Assembly: GCF_019320115.1 (NCBI RefSeq)
Contig: NC_089591.1
Location: forward strand, 18,640,502-18,704,501
Source: Miscanthus floridulus
Taxonomy: Eukaryota > Streptophyta > Magnoliopsida > Poales > Poaceae
Direction: 5' to 3'
Length of the DNA: 64,000 bases
Of this stretch, positions 42,468 through 55,739 are shown in pieces; within the stretch, counting starts at the first letter, position 1, and each line of letters begins with the position of its first letter. Made by a program: the position numbers and the translations under genes. The notes beneath the pieces were generated by a model. The model had not been told where the DNA came from. It made no database searches and was given only the letters and a program-made list of their open reading frames with translations.

Positions 42468-45400
42468 TGTGTGTAGGTACCATGGCATTGGAGGCTTGAT
42501 TAAATGGAATTCATATTGATCATCATATGTTGATTCAAGTATTGAAGCTTAATGCAATCCTATCCCAATGCCAAGCCAAGAATTAGTGAAGTCAAAATGT
42601 GCTACAACATACAAGTGTCATGTTCAAGTTGTGGATGATTTATTAGACTATTTGATGGCTTGCAAGCATTTGAATTAAAGTTTGCTAATTAGATGATCAT
42701 GAGCTAACCAAGGTATATCTCTTGTTGATCATTTCGTTTGGGTGCATATGAGTTGATTGAATTGGATAAATATGCAATGTTGCTTGCTATAAGATGTTTG
42801 AATGGATAAATGCTTAGTAATCAAGTTTGGATTGATTTGTGTTGGATAAATTCATGAGATAACTTTTAGTAAGTGGATTGAATGGATATATGTCTTGTGA
42901 AAGTATTCAAACAAGTTAGTTTCAAGTTTGATTCACATTTGATAAAGTATAGCTCAAGTGATTGAAATCTGTTCTAAATTAAAAATCTGAGCTAGCAGAG
43001 ATCATGTCTGAGTTTGAGTGATCAAATCTATTTGGATTGGCTTGAAATTTGGTATTCATGCTATAGACTTATGGTATATAATGTTGTACAAATTTCATGA
43101 GAATTAGATAAGTGATGATTCAGTTTTGGAGTAGATCTTGTCAGCTATAGTGCAGCAGTTTTCAGCATATAGCAGTGGTGGAAGAATTGAAATATGGTAG
43201 CAATATAGAAGTCAAATAAATTCCAAATTTTTACAGCTACTATATGACTTAGTGAACCACATCTTCACAGAATTTTGTGGTATTTGGATCTGTACATTGG
43301 GATATATAGATTTTTCTTTGAAGAGCACAGAATCTGCCAGAAAAGTGACATCTATTAGATTGATCAAGACTCACTTTGATTGAAAGATCCTCAAATTAAA
43401 AACATGTTTATAAGTGTTTGAGATACCTAAGTTTGGTTTTGGATTGATCTAGAAGCATGACAAGCAAACAGTATAAGGCCATTTGATTGTGGAGTGTATT
43501 TGACACTCAAATTGAAGATCAAGATCAAACTTAAGATGATGATATAGTTTAAGTTCTAGAGATTATTGGAGATCATTTGGTAGAAAAAAGAACTTAAACA
43601 AGTAGAAATAAAAGGACTTAAAGATGGTTTCATGGTTACTCATTGAGTTCTTGGATCAATCAAACAAAGTCAATTCAAGAGAGTATCAAGAATGGTTCTT
43701 TGGAGAGATGTCTCTTCTCCCTAGTGTAGGGGCTTGCCACCTATATGTAGGTAAACTAAGTATTTTACTTGGAAGGCTAACATGGAAGTGGTGATCTGAG
43801 GAACATTTGAGATGCTTAGTTGAAGCAATTAAAAGAGTTGATCAAGAAAAGCAAGCAACACCCAAAAGAGAGCAAATTCATGAATATTCAAGCGGTATTC
43901 TCATGCAAGCAATGATCAAGAGATAAAGCAAGCCAACCACAACTCAAGATGGTGCACTTGATCATTAGTGGTTCTCATTTCATGTGGGTGAAGAATGGAA
44001 TTCAAATATGAATATTGGTCTTCACCAAGCTATAAATTGGACTTTACATTGCTATTGGAGAAACTTATTGGAATCTGTATGACTATCCTCTTCTCCAACA
44101 TAGCAAAGGTATAATTGTAATGTGCATGATCATTTAATCTCTTACTAGTATGTGGTTAGTGCATATAGTACATGATTAATAGGATCATGCATGACAAATG
44201 AAAATTGTTTAAAATTCATAGTCTACCAATATTGCTTGAATGATTAGTTGAATCTAGTGGTAGTGTATGAGTTTGTTCATGAGCTAGTAAACCCAAGTAC
44301 TTGATTTAATTTGGATTGCCAATGAGTGACAAGTACAACCTCAATAAGATAACCTCCAAATGAGTGTGAAGAAGCTTAGAGAGGGTTCAAACCGGACTTG
44401 GAAGCTTAGGCAAATCAATTTAATTCAAGTCGACTAAGAAGCTCATGATAAGTAACAAGAGTACAAGCATAAGACAACAATGCAAATGGATATCTAGTTT
44501 GGATTGTTTCAAGTGGCATCTAGACTCAAGTATTTCATCAAGAATTCACAAGTGGTGTTTAGATCAACTTACAAGTGATATCCTACAAATGGTACTCATG
44601 AAGATAGCAAATGTTCAAGAAATAGTTTTTATTGACAAATCAATCATACACGTGGTATCACATTTCTACACATGGTATCATTCATACATGATGGTGGTTC
44701 CACAAGTGATCCTCAACTTTAAGTGATCATCAAGTGAAGAATGCTTTCCTCATCCACAAGAGCTCAAGATTAGTGAATGACCCATGCTTGTACATAGGGG
44801 GAGGAGCCCCACTACAATTGGTATCAAGGTCACAAGATCCTACCCATGGTGTCTAAAGAGCTATACAAGTGGTGTCATTCCAATAATCAAGTGATGTCCA
44901 TAAAAAATGCAAGATTCAAGCCTCAACCATCTACCCCAATACGAGCCTTTGCATCAATGAGAAGCACATCTTTTATGGAAATTGATGACAAAGGGGGAGA
45001 GATTGTACAAAGATATGAAAGCTTTGGGAGAGATTGAGACAAATATATTACAATTGGGGTTTTGGACATGGACATGGACAATGGAAAAAGAGGGAGCAAC
45101 ATTGAAGAATGTGAAAGGGTCAAAATTCTTGGACAAGAGGAGCACACAAGTAGGGGGAGCAAGCTCATGAACTTTGCTTGATTGCATTTGAGATGTGCAT
45201 ATTCATGTGTTTGTTTGCACTTGCATAAGTATTTAAATTTGAAATGCATGCTTGTGTGGTGTATGCTAGTTGTGGAATTTGATTGATGACATGATAACTA
45301 GCATGCATAGGATGGTAGCTAGACTTGTATTTCTACACATAGTACTAAGACCTTGCTTATAATGTTGATCTCACGGGGTTTCTAGTATTTTTGTTGTCTA

Positions 45401-45715
45401 GCTACTCATGGTGCTAAGGATGGTGTTAAAATGTGCACACTGATTGGTATCACGTATCAAAGGTTAATTCTTTATACCTTAGCATCATTGATAGTAATTA
45501 CTCTCCCACAATTCCAATCTTTGCATATGTGTGAGCTTTAAATCAAACACTTTAGCACATATGTAGGGGGAGCTAATACTACCAATTTGGGTTTGTGGTA
45601 CCTGTCCAAAATCATTTACACATGGTAAAATTGCGTGGGCAAGCAACATGAATCCAAAAGACCTTAATTTCCATATCTTTGTAGAGTTGTCATCAATTAC
45701 CAAAAAGGAGGAGAT
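42468..45715 (+). other. Element C non-coding interior with PPT repeats
   Basis: 3.2 kb without any pol homology and with stops in all frames. tagggggag / caaagggggag motifs stand at about 44795, 44989, 45151 and 45564, and the terminal tract caaaaaggaggagat at 45701-45715. The part 44806-45715 is the sequence duplicated at 14830-15744. Confidence 0.75.
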
Positions 45716-45860
45716 TGAAAGGTCCTTGTTTAGTTTTGATAATTGAGTGACAAACTTAGGTGGACTAATATGTGTTTGAGTGAGATACATAGGTAATTAG
45801 TCCACAAGTACATAATCTATGAGTAACCTATGCCATGGAGGTGAAATGGCTTGGATATGT
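45716..45860 (+). mobile_element. Element C right LTR, start
   Basis: tgaaaggtccttgtttag matches the left LTR at 15745. It is interrupted at 45861 by element D in the ttggatatgt motif. The rest of this LTR must lie right of the window, beyond D, E and F. Confidence 0.85.
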
Positions 45861-47111
45861 TGAAGGGTTATGAGGATGCTACACTAGCTAGAAAACAAAA
45901 ATTTCGACCTCATAAACCAGGATCTACTGCTAATTATAGATCACGGGATTACCACTAGACACGCAGATGCAATGAAAGCGACTCGATATAGTCGAATGCG
46001 TCGTACCAGTGCCGTGCAGTTGCGAGGTCGTCCATCCGCCCGTCTCCTTCATGCGGTTCGTCCTTGTGCTCTAGATGCAGCACCTCCAAGGTATCCACAC
46101 GTACAGGGAGGAAGCGTCGCACCTCCGGATTGCTAGGTCCACGAGGAGCAACAGGTGTAGGCGTAGGATGGGTGGTGGCGGCTGCCAAAAGGCATGGGAT
46201 ACCTTAGCCCCATTGCCCACCCCACATATTTATAGGCGTCCCTAATGAGCTCCCGAGTTGGAGGCCCATTAGTAACCCTAAGCCTTGTCTAATTCGGATC
46301 CAATCCGAATTAGGCTTCCAGCCCCTTAAGCGTGCGACCCTATGGGTTCACGCAAACATAGACATGGCCCGAGTACTCCTACTCGGCCATTAGTTGATAG
46401 CGGCCTCTAGCAAGGCATGTCAGCTCCTATGTGTACGCAAAGATCATATCAGACAAACCACCACAAAACCTCATACTTGTTATTCCCTTACCTCACGATA
46501 TTTGGTCCAACTCATAGGTTAACACTTAACCCAAGCACGGCCATGCATTTCTTGATCTAATCATTAGAGTGATCCAGTGATATCTCTCTCATATATAGAG
46601 AGGGGCAAATTCCATCTTGATTGTCTATGTCTCATAGCATGTTTCCCGACAAACCCGAAAACCACCTTCATAACTACCCTGTTACGGAGTAGCGTTTGAT
46701 AGTCCCTGAGTAGGTCGTTTCTCATCTTGAATACATACAACAATCTTAGGTCTAAGGATATAATGTACATGACGTGAATAGAGATAATAATAACATCTCA
46801 CGTTGGGTCAGTCCAGCGCCATGTCATACATGTGCCCACATTATTAGTTTGACATCTCCATGTCTATGACTTGTGAAACATAGTCATCAACTAATAATGT
46901 GCTGATCCATTATTCATGTGTGTCCTCACATGAACTCTGACCAGGGACAACATTAGAATAACCATACAAGTAAAAGAGTTTCACAAACAATTCACATAAT
47001 TGCTAATCGATACAGGTTATCTTTAATGGAAATTCAATGAACTCATAATATACCATGGATACAAGGCAATATAATCATCTCTATGATTATCTCTAGGGCA
47101 TACTCCCAACA
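45861..47111 (-). repeat. Element D 3' LTR
   Basis: 1251 bp. A minus-strand TATA is visible as catatttataggcgtc (46225-46240). The complement of the polypurine tract (atctcccacttg, 47112-47123) follows directly. Confidence 0.9.
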
Positions 47112-47131
47112 ATCTCCCACTTGCACTAGAG

Positions 47132-50100
47132 TTAATCTCGAAGATATCTAATACCCATAGGTCTCATGTGTGCCTCATGCTTAGGCTGTGGAAGAGCCTT
47201 TGTCAAAGGATCTGCAACATTCAAATCTGTGTGTATCTTGCACATCTTGATCTCATCTCATCTAACAAACTCTCGAATGAGGTGAAATTTCTGCAGTACA
47301 TGTTTGTTCTTTTGGTGATTCCTTGGCTCCTTAGCCTACGCAATTGCCCCATTATTGTCACAATGTAGATTCAATGGGTTGGATGCATTCGGAAACACAC
47401 CAAGTTCAATGAGGAACCTCCTCATCCAAACACCTTCCTTTGCAGCTCTAGAAGCTGCTATGTACTCGACCTCTGTTGTAGAATCGATCACCATCTCCTG
47501 CTTGAAACTTTTCCAACTTACAGCACCACCATTTATTGTGAACACAAAACCTAATTGAGAATGTGAATCATCCATGTTAGTTTGGAAGCTAGCATCAGTG
47601 TAACCATTTACAATGAGCTCCTCCTCACCTCCATAGATTAGGAACACATCTTTAGTCCTTCTCAAGTACTTAAGAATGTTTTTAACAAGTGTCCAGTGAC
47701 TCTCTCCTGGATCAGCTTGGTACCTACTCACAATACTTAGAGCATATGAGACATCTGGGCGAGTACATATCATGGCGTACATGATGGAACCAACTGCCAA
47801 GGCATATGGAACCTTACTCATGCGCTTCCGCTCATCAGCTGTCGAAGGACACTGTTTATCGCTAAAGCGCATACCATGTGACATAGGCAAGAACCCTTTC
47901 TTGGACTATTCCATGTTGAATTGTTTCAACACCTTATCAATGTACGTATCTTGGCTTAATCCTATAAGCCTCTTTGATCTATCTCTATAGATCTTGATGC
48001 CCAAAATGTATGCTACTTCTCCTAAATCCTTCATAGAAAAACTGTTATTCAGTGAAGTCTTTACGAATTGCAACATAGGAATGTCATTCCCAATCAATAA
48101 TATGTCATCCACATACAAGATCAGAAATACAACAACGCTCCCACTTTCCTTCTTGTAAACACAAGGTTCTTCTTCATTCTGACAGAAGCCAAAACCTTTG
48201 ACCACTTCATCAAAATGAATGTTCCAACTCTGAGATGCTTGCTTTAACCCATAAATGGATTTTTGAAGCTTGCAAATTTTTCCAGCATTGTTTGGATCAA
48301 CAAAACCTTTGGGTTGTATCATATACACATCCTCATCCAAATTTCCATTTAGAAAGGTTGTTTTAACATCCATCTGCCATATCTCATAATCAAAATAAGC
48401 AGCTATTGCTAGAATGATCCGGATAGATTTAAGCATCGCTACCGACGAGAAAGTCTCATCGTAGTCAATTCCTTGAACTTGCCAAAAACCCTTTGCAACA
48501 AGTCGAGCTTTATAGATGTGAACGTTTCCATCCATATCCTTTTTCTTTTTATAGATCCATTTGCACTCTATGGGTCTAACCCCATTAGGTGGGTCAACCA
48601 AGTTCCAAACTTGATTGTTTCCCATGGAATCTATCTCGGATCTCATGGCACTTTGCCATTTATCAGAATCTGGGTCCATCATTGCTTCCGCATAAGTCAC
48701 AGGTTCGTCATCGTCTAACAATAACAAATCCCCACACAACTCATGGATTCTTGCTGACCTTCGTGGTTGTGGCGATGTTTCTATTGCCATGGGTATCTCA
48801 ACTTGTTCTGCTACATTAGCATCACTCATAGAGTCCTTCCCAACTGGCTCATCTTGAACTTCTTCAACATACACCTTCTGTCCACTTTTCTCTCTTTTGA
48901 GAAACTCTTTCTCTAAGAAAACACCATTCCGAGCAACAAACACTTTGCCCTCTGATCGGTTGTAGAAGTAATACCCTAAAGTTTCCTTTAGATATCCCAC
49001 AAAAAAGCATTTGTCTGATTTGGGTGTTAGTTTATCTGTCATAAGTCATTTGACATAAACTTCACAACCCCAAATTTTTAGAAAAGACAAACTGGGACTC
49101 TTACCAGTCCACATCTCATGTGGTGTCTTAACTACTGACTTAGATGGTACCCTATTCAATGTGAAAGCGGCTGTTTCTAGAGCGTATCCCCAAAATGATA
49201 ACGGTAGGTCTGACTGGCTCATCATAGACCAAACCATGTCCAACAAAGTCCGATTATGTCGCTCGGACACGCCATTTCTCTAAGGCGTTCCAGGTGGCGT
49301 AAGTTGTGGAACAATTCCGCAACTCTTTAGATGATTGCTAAACTCGTGGCTCAAATATTCGCCTCCACGATTAGATCGCAAAGCCTTAATTTTCTTGCCA
49401 TGTTGATTCTCTACTTCACTCTGAAACTCCTTGAACTTTTCAAATGTCTTAGACTGATGTTTCATTAAGTAGACATAGCCATATCTACTAAAGTCATCAG
49501 TGAAGGTTATGAAGTGTTGGAATCCGCCTCTTGCTGTCGTACTCATTGGTCCGCACACATCAGCATGTATGAGTTCCAGCAAGTCTACCGCCCTCTCAGG
49601 AAAACCTATGAAAGGCGTCTTGGTCATCTTGCCCAGCAGGCAAGCCTCACATGTCTCATATGATTCAAAATCGAACAAAGTTAAAAGCCCATCAGAATGG
49701 AGCCTCTTCATGTGATTCTCACTTATATGACCTAAACGACAATGCCACATATAGGTAGGACTTAACTCATTAATCCAAGGCCTTTTAGCACTTATATTAT
49801 AGACAGGAGCATCTTTAAGATTTAAAATAAATAACCCATTCACAATGGATGCGGAAGCCACAAACATGCCATTTTTAGAGATCACACAACCATTGTCTTT
49901 ACTCGCAAATGAATAACCATCCTTCATCAAACATGAAGGTGATACAATGTTTTGACTTAAACTAGGAACAAAATAACAATTATTCAACTCCATAATAAAT
50001 CCTGACAGGAGGTGGAGTTGCATTGTCCCGACGTTCAACGCAGCAACTCTTGCATTATTGCCCACGCGGAAATCAACTTCTTCCTTTTCCATGCTTCTAC

Positions 50101-51076
50101 TTCTTATCATTCCCTGCATCGTATTGCAAATATGAGCAATCGATCCGGTATCAAATACCCAAGAATTAATATAAGAATTAGCAAGGAAAATATCCGTAAC
50201 ATAAACAACAAGTGTACAAGCTGCGGGAGTACCTTTACTGCCGCGGTCCTTTATGGATTCCAGGTATAGCTTGTAGTTCCTCTTCCAGTGACCTTTCCCA
50301 TGATAATGAAAGCACTCAGCATCAGTAGTTGGTCTAGCCTTGGGCGTAGGTGGGTTTGGCTTAGAGATCTCATCTTTAGCCTTGCCCTTTTTCTTCTTCC
50401 AAGAATTGCCCTTCTTCTTGAACTTAGGCTTGTTTTGGACCGCCATCACATGGCTACTGCCAGCACCTTTCTTGATGTCAGCCTCTGCTGTTTTAAGCAT
50501 GCCACATAATTCATTCAAGCCCTTCTCTGCCCCATGCATATGGTAGTTCATGATGAAATTTCCATAGCTGGGCGGAAGAGACGCGAGAATAAAATCAATA
50601 GTTAATTCAGGGCCAATTGGGAAGCCCAGCTTCTCCAACCTCTGAGTGTAACCAACCATTTTGATCACATGTGGCCCAACTGTTACGCCCTCTGCTAGCT
50701 TGGTTTCAGCAAAAGCCTTTGAGACATTGAACCTTTCAGTCCTAGCTTGAGTCTAGAACATATCATTGAGCACCACGATCATATCATGCGTTGCATGGTT
50801 ATTGTCAAACTGCAACCACAGATCTGGTTCCATACAAGCAAGCATAAGGCAACTCACTTCAAGATCAGCATCACATGCTTTCTTGTAAGCATTTTTCTCT
50901 ACAGCAGGTGCATTATCAATAGGCTCATCTGGTAATGGGGTGTCTAGAATTTCTTCCTTTTTCTCAGCCCTGAGAACAATTCTCAGGTTGCGGATCCAAT
51001 CCGCATAGTTTGTTCCATTCAACTTATCTTTCTCAAGAATTGAACGCAAAGTAAATGGTTGATTGCTAGGTGCCAT
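47132..51076 (-). pseudogene. gag-pol: Element D gag-pol (one frame, several stops)
   Basis: Read from ATG 51076 leftward, all pieces are in the same frame over 3.9 kb. Gag: MAPSNQPFTL, then KLNGTNYADWIRNL and UBN2-like capsid. The zinc knuckle near 50300 has two of its Cys replaced by Tyr. Protease: Phe-Asp-Thr-Gly at about 50142-50155. Integrase: WHCRLGHI pre-integrase, IHADVCGP, the second Asp of the triad apparently changed (LRSNRGG, Asn for Asp), GVSERHN carrying the Glu. RT: WQMDVKTTFLNG and YVDD at 48104-48115. RNase H: GYTDASF and LHCDNNGA. Stops at about 50750, 49277, 49043, 47903, 47333 and 47249. Most are TAG/TGA where Gln, Arg or similar stand in the family, i.e. C-to-T type. No frameshift is seen. 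Confidence 0.9.
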
Positions 51077-52446
51077 TTATCTACAACAAAAGTAATGCAA
51101 AATACTAAGACAATGTATCCAAGATAGAGTAAACAATATTAAACCTTTAATATAATCTACTCCCACTAAAATCAATATCCCTCTATTGAAACTTAGTGAT
51201 TCAAGACCCACAACTAACAAGTCTACTACTAAGCTTTAGCATCACCGCTAGAAGACATGGTAGATTGGTAAGCAACTCTTTGCTAATCATATCACATATG
51301 ACTCTTGTTGTTGGGTAGCATCTCTATGCTTTGGTGCCCAACTACTCATGCTCCAAGGTCCCTAACTGTTAGGATGACCTTGTTCAAGTAACCAACCCTT
51401 CTGCTGTAAGTATCCAATATGAACCTGTCTAGTCAAGGAAAACCAGTGGCACCCTAATTTCATAGACCCACCACCGATTGTACAAGACACATGACAGTGC
51501 AAGGTTTGGAGAAGCATTTTAACTTAAACATTGCCAAGGGATCGTTCTACTTCACCATCGTATGTAGACAAAAACATTATCGCATGTGAAAGTAGAACAT
51601 AGTAAGAACGACATTAACACAGATATGACATGGTATAGCCCATTGTTCCTTTGGGGATCTCCATCTCCATCGAACTGTTCCTCATGATGATCTCCATCTC
51701 CATGATCCATGTATGCCATCCTTTAGATATGAGTCCACCAAGACTAGCTATCACCAACGCACGGTAGTGAAGAAGATTACATAGTCGCGGATAGGATCAT
51801 CACAATTTGGCACGTAGGCCATTACATCAATTTGACAATATCTTAGTGGCTCCAGCCATATTGTCATACTCACGACATGCAAGCCATGAATTAATTACAT
51901 ACATGCATCACATACACATAAGGGCTATACTAGTCACAAATTCCTACAAAACAGAGTTAACCAATTCCGATGTCTAATCTTAAAACACCAAAAACACGAT
52001 CTTCCTGGCCTTTTTTGCAAATCTAATTTCAGCAAAATCACCAAAGGCATGAGAATCAAATGTAATTTTTTTTCTCTACAATTTTCATATAGAATTTGTC
52101 TCAATCCGAGGTCGTATGCAAAAGTTATGGCTGTTTTACCGAACAACACTTTTCCTTGCACCCCGGCGCCTGGCAGTAGATCCTATCTATCACCGATGCG
52201 CATCACATGCGCTCGGCACTTGACCTAGGTTCGATTCGATCAATCTAATTGATCTCTATCTTGCCATGACTGGATTTACATGTATCACTTAACTCGGATG
52301 GTGGAATTCCGACCAATACGAGTAGATCATTACAAAACCAACACGGTAAAATCATGAACCATGATCAAAGACTCATCTACAACCGCACATATCTCCATAC
52401 GCACTCATCTAAATCTATAACAATGCAGTAACAGCTCTGATACCAC
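51077..52446 (-). other. Element D leader with primer binding site
   Basis: Non-coding leader between the 5' LTR and the gag ATG. The complement of the Met-tRNA primer site (gctctgatacca) is at 52434-52445, adjoining the LTR at 52447. It contains, at 52074-52137, the phrase ctacaattttcatata ... tccgaggtcgtatg that also occurs in the foldback element. Confidence 0.8.
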
Positions 52447-53624
52447 TGAAGGGTTATGAGGATGCTACACTAGCCGGAAAACAAAAATTTCGACCTCATA
52501 AACTAGGATCTACTGCTAATTATAGCTCACAGGATTACCACTAGACGCACAGGGCAGCGGAAGCAACTCGATGTAGTCGAACATGTCATAGCAGTGCCAT
52601 GTAGTTGTGAGGTCATCCGTCTGTCCATCCCCTTCGTGCGGTTCGTCCTTGTGCTCCAGATGCAGCACCTCTGAGGTATCCACACGTACAGGGAGGAAGC
52701 GTCGCACCTCTGGACTGCTAGGTCCACGAGGAGTAACAGGCACGAGCGTAGGATGGGCAGCGGTGACTGCCAAAAGGCGTGGGATACCTTAGCCCCGTTG
52801 CCCACCCCACATATTTATAGGCGTCCCTAATGAGCTCCCGAGTTGGAGGCCCATTAGTAACCCTAAGCCTTGTCTAATTCAGATCCAATCCGAATTAGGC
52901 TTCCAGCCCCTTAAGCGTGTGACCCTATGGGTTCACGCACACATAGACATGGCTTGAGTACTTATACTCGGCCATTAGTTGATAGCGGCCTCTAGCAAGG
53001 CATGTTAGCTCCTATGTGTACGCAAAGATCATATCAGACGAACCACCACAAAACCACATACTTTTTATTCCCTTACCTCACGATATTTGGTCCAACTCAT
53101 AGATTAACACTTAACCCAAGCATGGCCATGCATTTCTTGATCTAATCATTAGAGTGATCTAGTGATATCTCTCTCATATATAGAGAGGGGCAAATTCCAT
53201 CTTGATTGTCTATGTCTCATAGCATGTTTTTTGACAAACCCAAAAACCACCTTTATAACTACCCTGTTACGGAGTAGCGTTTGATAGCCCCTGAGTAGGT
53301 CGTTTCACATCTTGAATACATACAACAATCTCAGGTCTAAGGACATAACGTACATGATGTGAATAGACATAATAATAACATCTCATGTTGGGTCAGTCCA
53401 GCCCCATGTCATACATGTGCCCACATTATTAGTTTGACATCTCCATGTCTATGACTTGTGAAACATAGTCATCAACTAATAATGTGCTGATCCATTATTC
53501 ATGTGTGTCCTCACACGAACTCTGACCAGGGACAATATTAGAATAACCATACAAGTAAAAGAGTTTCATAAACAATTCACATAATTGATAATCGATATAG
53601 GTTGTCTTTAATGGAAATTTAATG
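52447..53624 (-). repeat. Element D 5' LTR, cut by element E
   Basis: Matches 45861-47037 with few differences, then stops in ttaatg where element E begins. TATA complement at about 52808-52820. The last ~75 bp (LTR start in element orientation) lie beyond E. Confidence 0.9.
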
Positions 53625-55260
53625 TGAAAGGATCAAGATGCCCAAGAGGGGGGGTGAATTGGGCTAATTCTAAAATTCTTTACAATAATTAAATCCTATG
53701 GTTAGCCCAATTAACCCCTTGTGCCTAGAAAGTGTTTCTAATTGTTCTACCGCACAAAAGACTTGCAACCAAAGTTCCAATCCTACTCTAGCATGGTAAT
53801 TCTAAGAAAGTAAAGACATAAATTGAATTGCTTAAAGTAAATGCTCAAAGTAAATGCTCAAAGTAAATAGAGAAGGAGGAACGTGGCGATGTTTTGCCAA
53901 GGTATCAGAGAGTCGCCACTCCCCACTAGTCCTTGTTGGAGCACCCGCGCAAGGGTGTAGCTCCCTCTTGATTTGCATAAGGATCAAGTGCTCTCTACGG
54001 GTTGATTCTTCGACACTCCGTCGCGGTGAATCACCCACAACCGCTCATAACTTGAGTTGGGTCACCCACAAGCTCCGCTGGGTGATCATCAAACTCCCAA
54101 TCACCACCAAGTCGTCTAGGTGATGGCGATCACCAAGAGTAACAAGCACGAACTCTCACTTGACCACGACAAGCCTCATGAGAAGGTGGATGCACACTTT
54201 GCTACTCTTGATCTTCACTAATGAGGTCTCTCTTTGGGATTCTCAAATCTCAATCACCTCACTAGGACCTTGCTCTTCTTAGCACTCACAAACGTGTTTC
54301 TCAGCTGTTGGAATGAGCAAAAGTACCCCCACACACGAGTGGAGGTTGTATTTATAACACCAGCAGAAAAATAAACCATGATGTGCTTCTACGGGGTGAC
54401 TGGACGCTCCAGTCATGTTGACCGGACGCACCGATCAGTACACCCCGAACTCCAGTGATTAAGAGTTGACCGGACGCTGGCAGCGTCCGATCAGCACTGA
54501 CCGAACATGTCCGGTCACGTTTTCCCCTCACTGGAACCTTACTAATGTCAACCGGATGCTAGACCTCCAGAGTTCGGTCACTTGCTGAGCAGCGTCCGGT
54601 CAGTAACCGGAACCTGATCAGCGTCCGGTCAGCATTGACTGGACGTGTTTGATCAGGAATCTCTCTCTTTGGGACCTTACTGGAGTCGACCGGACACTGG
54701 CCCTCAGCATCCGGTGACTTGACCTCACAGCGTCCAGTCACTTCTAGACGCTTTCACCTTGGTCAAATGAACTGACCGGACTCTAAGCCAGCGTCCGTCA
54801 CACCAAAGCCAACGTCCGGTCAGTATTTGACCCTCCATTCACTTCCAACTCTCGATCATTTGTGAATGAAGTTTGCTCCATTAGATTAAAGGGCTGTTGT
54901 GGAGCTACCTAGTGCTAGTTTTAACAAGTGTGCACCACACCTAACTCACTAGACTCACCTAGGTCAAGCTACCCATTCATACCCCCCTTAATAGTATAGC
55001 CAAAGGAAAACAAAGTCCTAAACTACTCTAAGTGTCTCTACAACTCCAATCAACACTTAGAACTAGTCCATCCTTAACCTTGTCGTCCATCCTTTGAAAA
55101 CCAAAACGTTTTCCATCGTAGGGGCATGACAACCTTGATTGCCCAATCGATCTCCATTATCGTGACCTAACTTAATTGTTTCTGCAAAACACATGTTAGT
55201 CACAGTAATCATGTATTGTCATTAATCACCGAAACCCAACTAGGGGCCTAGATGCTTTCA
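53625..55260 (-). repeat. Element E 3' LTR
   Basis: 1636 bp. In element orientation it starts tgaaagcatctaggcccc and ends atcttgatcctttca. A TATA complement (tgtatttataac) lies at 54347-54358, and a dense gaccgg/ccggtc block at 54400-54840. Confidence 0.88.
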
Positions 55261-55739
55261 ATCTCCCCCTTTTTGGTGATTGATGACAATACTACCTCGA
55301 GTATGTGAAAGAGATGAGGTTTTTAACATGCTTGGTTCATATAAGCTTTTGACAATAAGAACAAAAGTGATAGACAAGCTTATATGACCCAAGCCATCAT
55401 GATGTACTCAAAAGATATGAAATAAGCATGAGTACAAGTAATAAAGCTCATTTGCATCGGAGTAAAACGTGGAAGCAAAGGAAAATAAGCAAAGCACAAG
55501 TGATATGACATATAAAGAATTCAAAGTAGAGAGCACACATGTCATATATCATGAACACGTAGATATCACTATCACATAGATATAGTAGTAAACATGAATG
55601 CATAATGTATCACACACAAATGCATAATAGTGTATCTCACACATAAAAACTCCAAATGTAATAGATAAGCTAATATAATAACTAAGCTCCCCCTAAGCCT
55701 AACATACTCGAACCATCTCCCCCTTTGGCATCAAACACC

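Larger units (their letters stand above)
45861..53624 (-). mobile_element. Element D: Ty1/copia retrotransposon, minus strand
   Basis: LTRs at 45861-47111 (3' LTR) and 52447-53624 (5' LTR, cut by element E), primer site complement at 52434-52445, a single long gag-pol frame with stops at 47132-51076, and a 1.37-kb leader. The termini are tgttgggagtatgcc and ttcgttatgaggg-type ends in element orientation (cctcataacccttca). The gag and 3' region lack the Sirevirus repeated PPT and large gag, so D belongs to another copia lineage, which I do not assign. D is inserted in the C right LTR. Its target duplication cannot be checked because the other edge is beyond the window. Confidence 0.9.

Noticed and set aside
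44445..44726. 93-codon + frame in the C interior as a pol remnant
   Set aside because: No integrase, RT or RNase H motif. The region is non-coding tail DNA with PPT repeats shortly downstream.
47168..47990. + strand frames of 62-72 codons at 47168-47990 and 48473-48819
   Set aside because: Antisense of the element D RNase H and RT coding frame.
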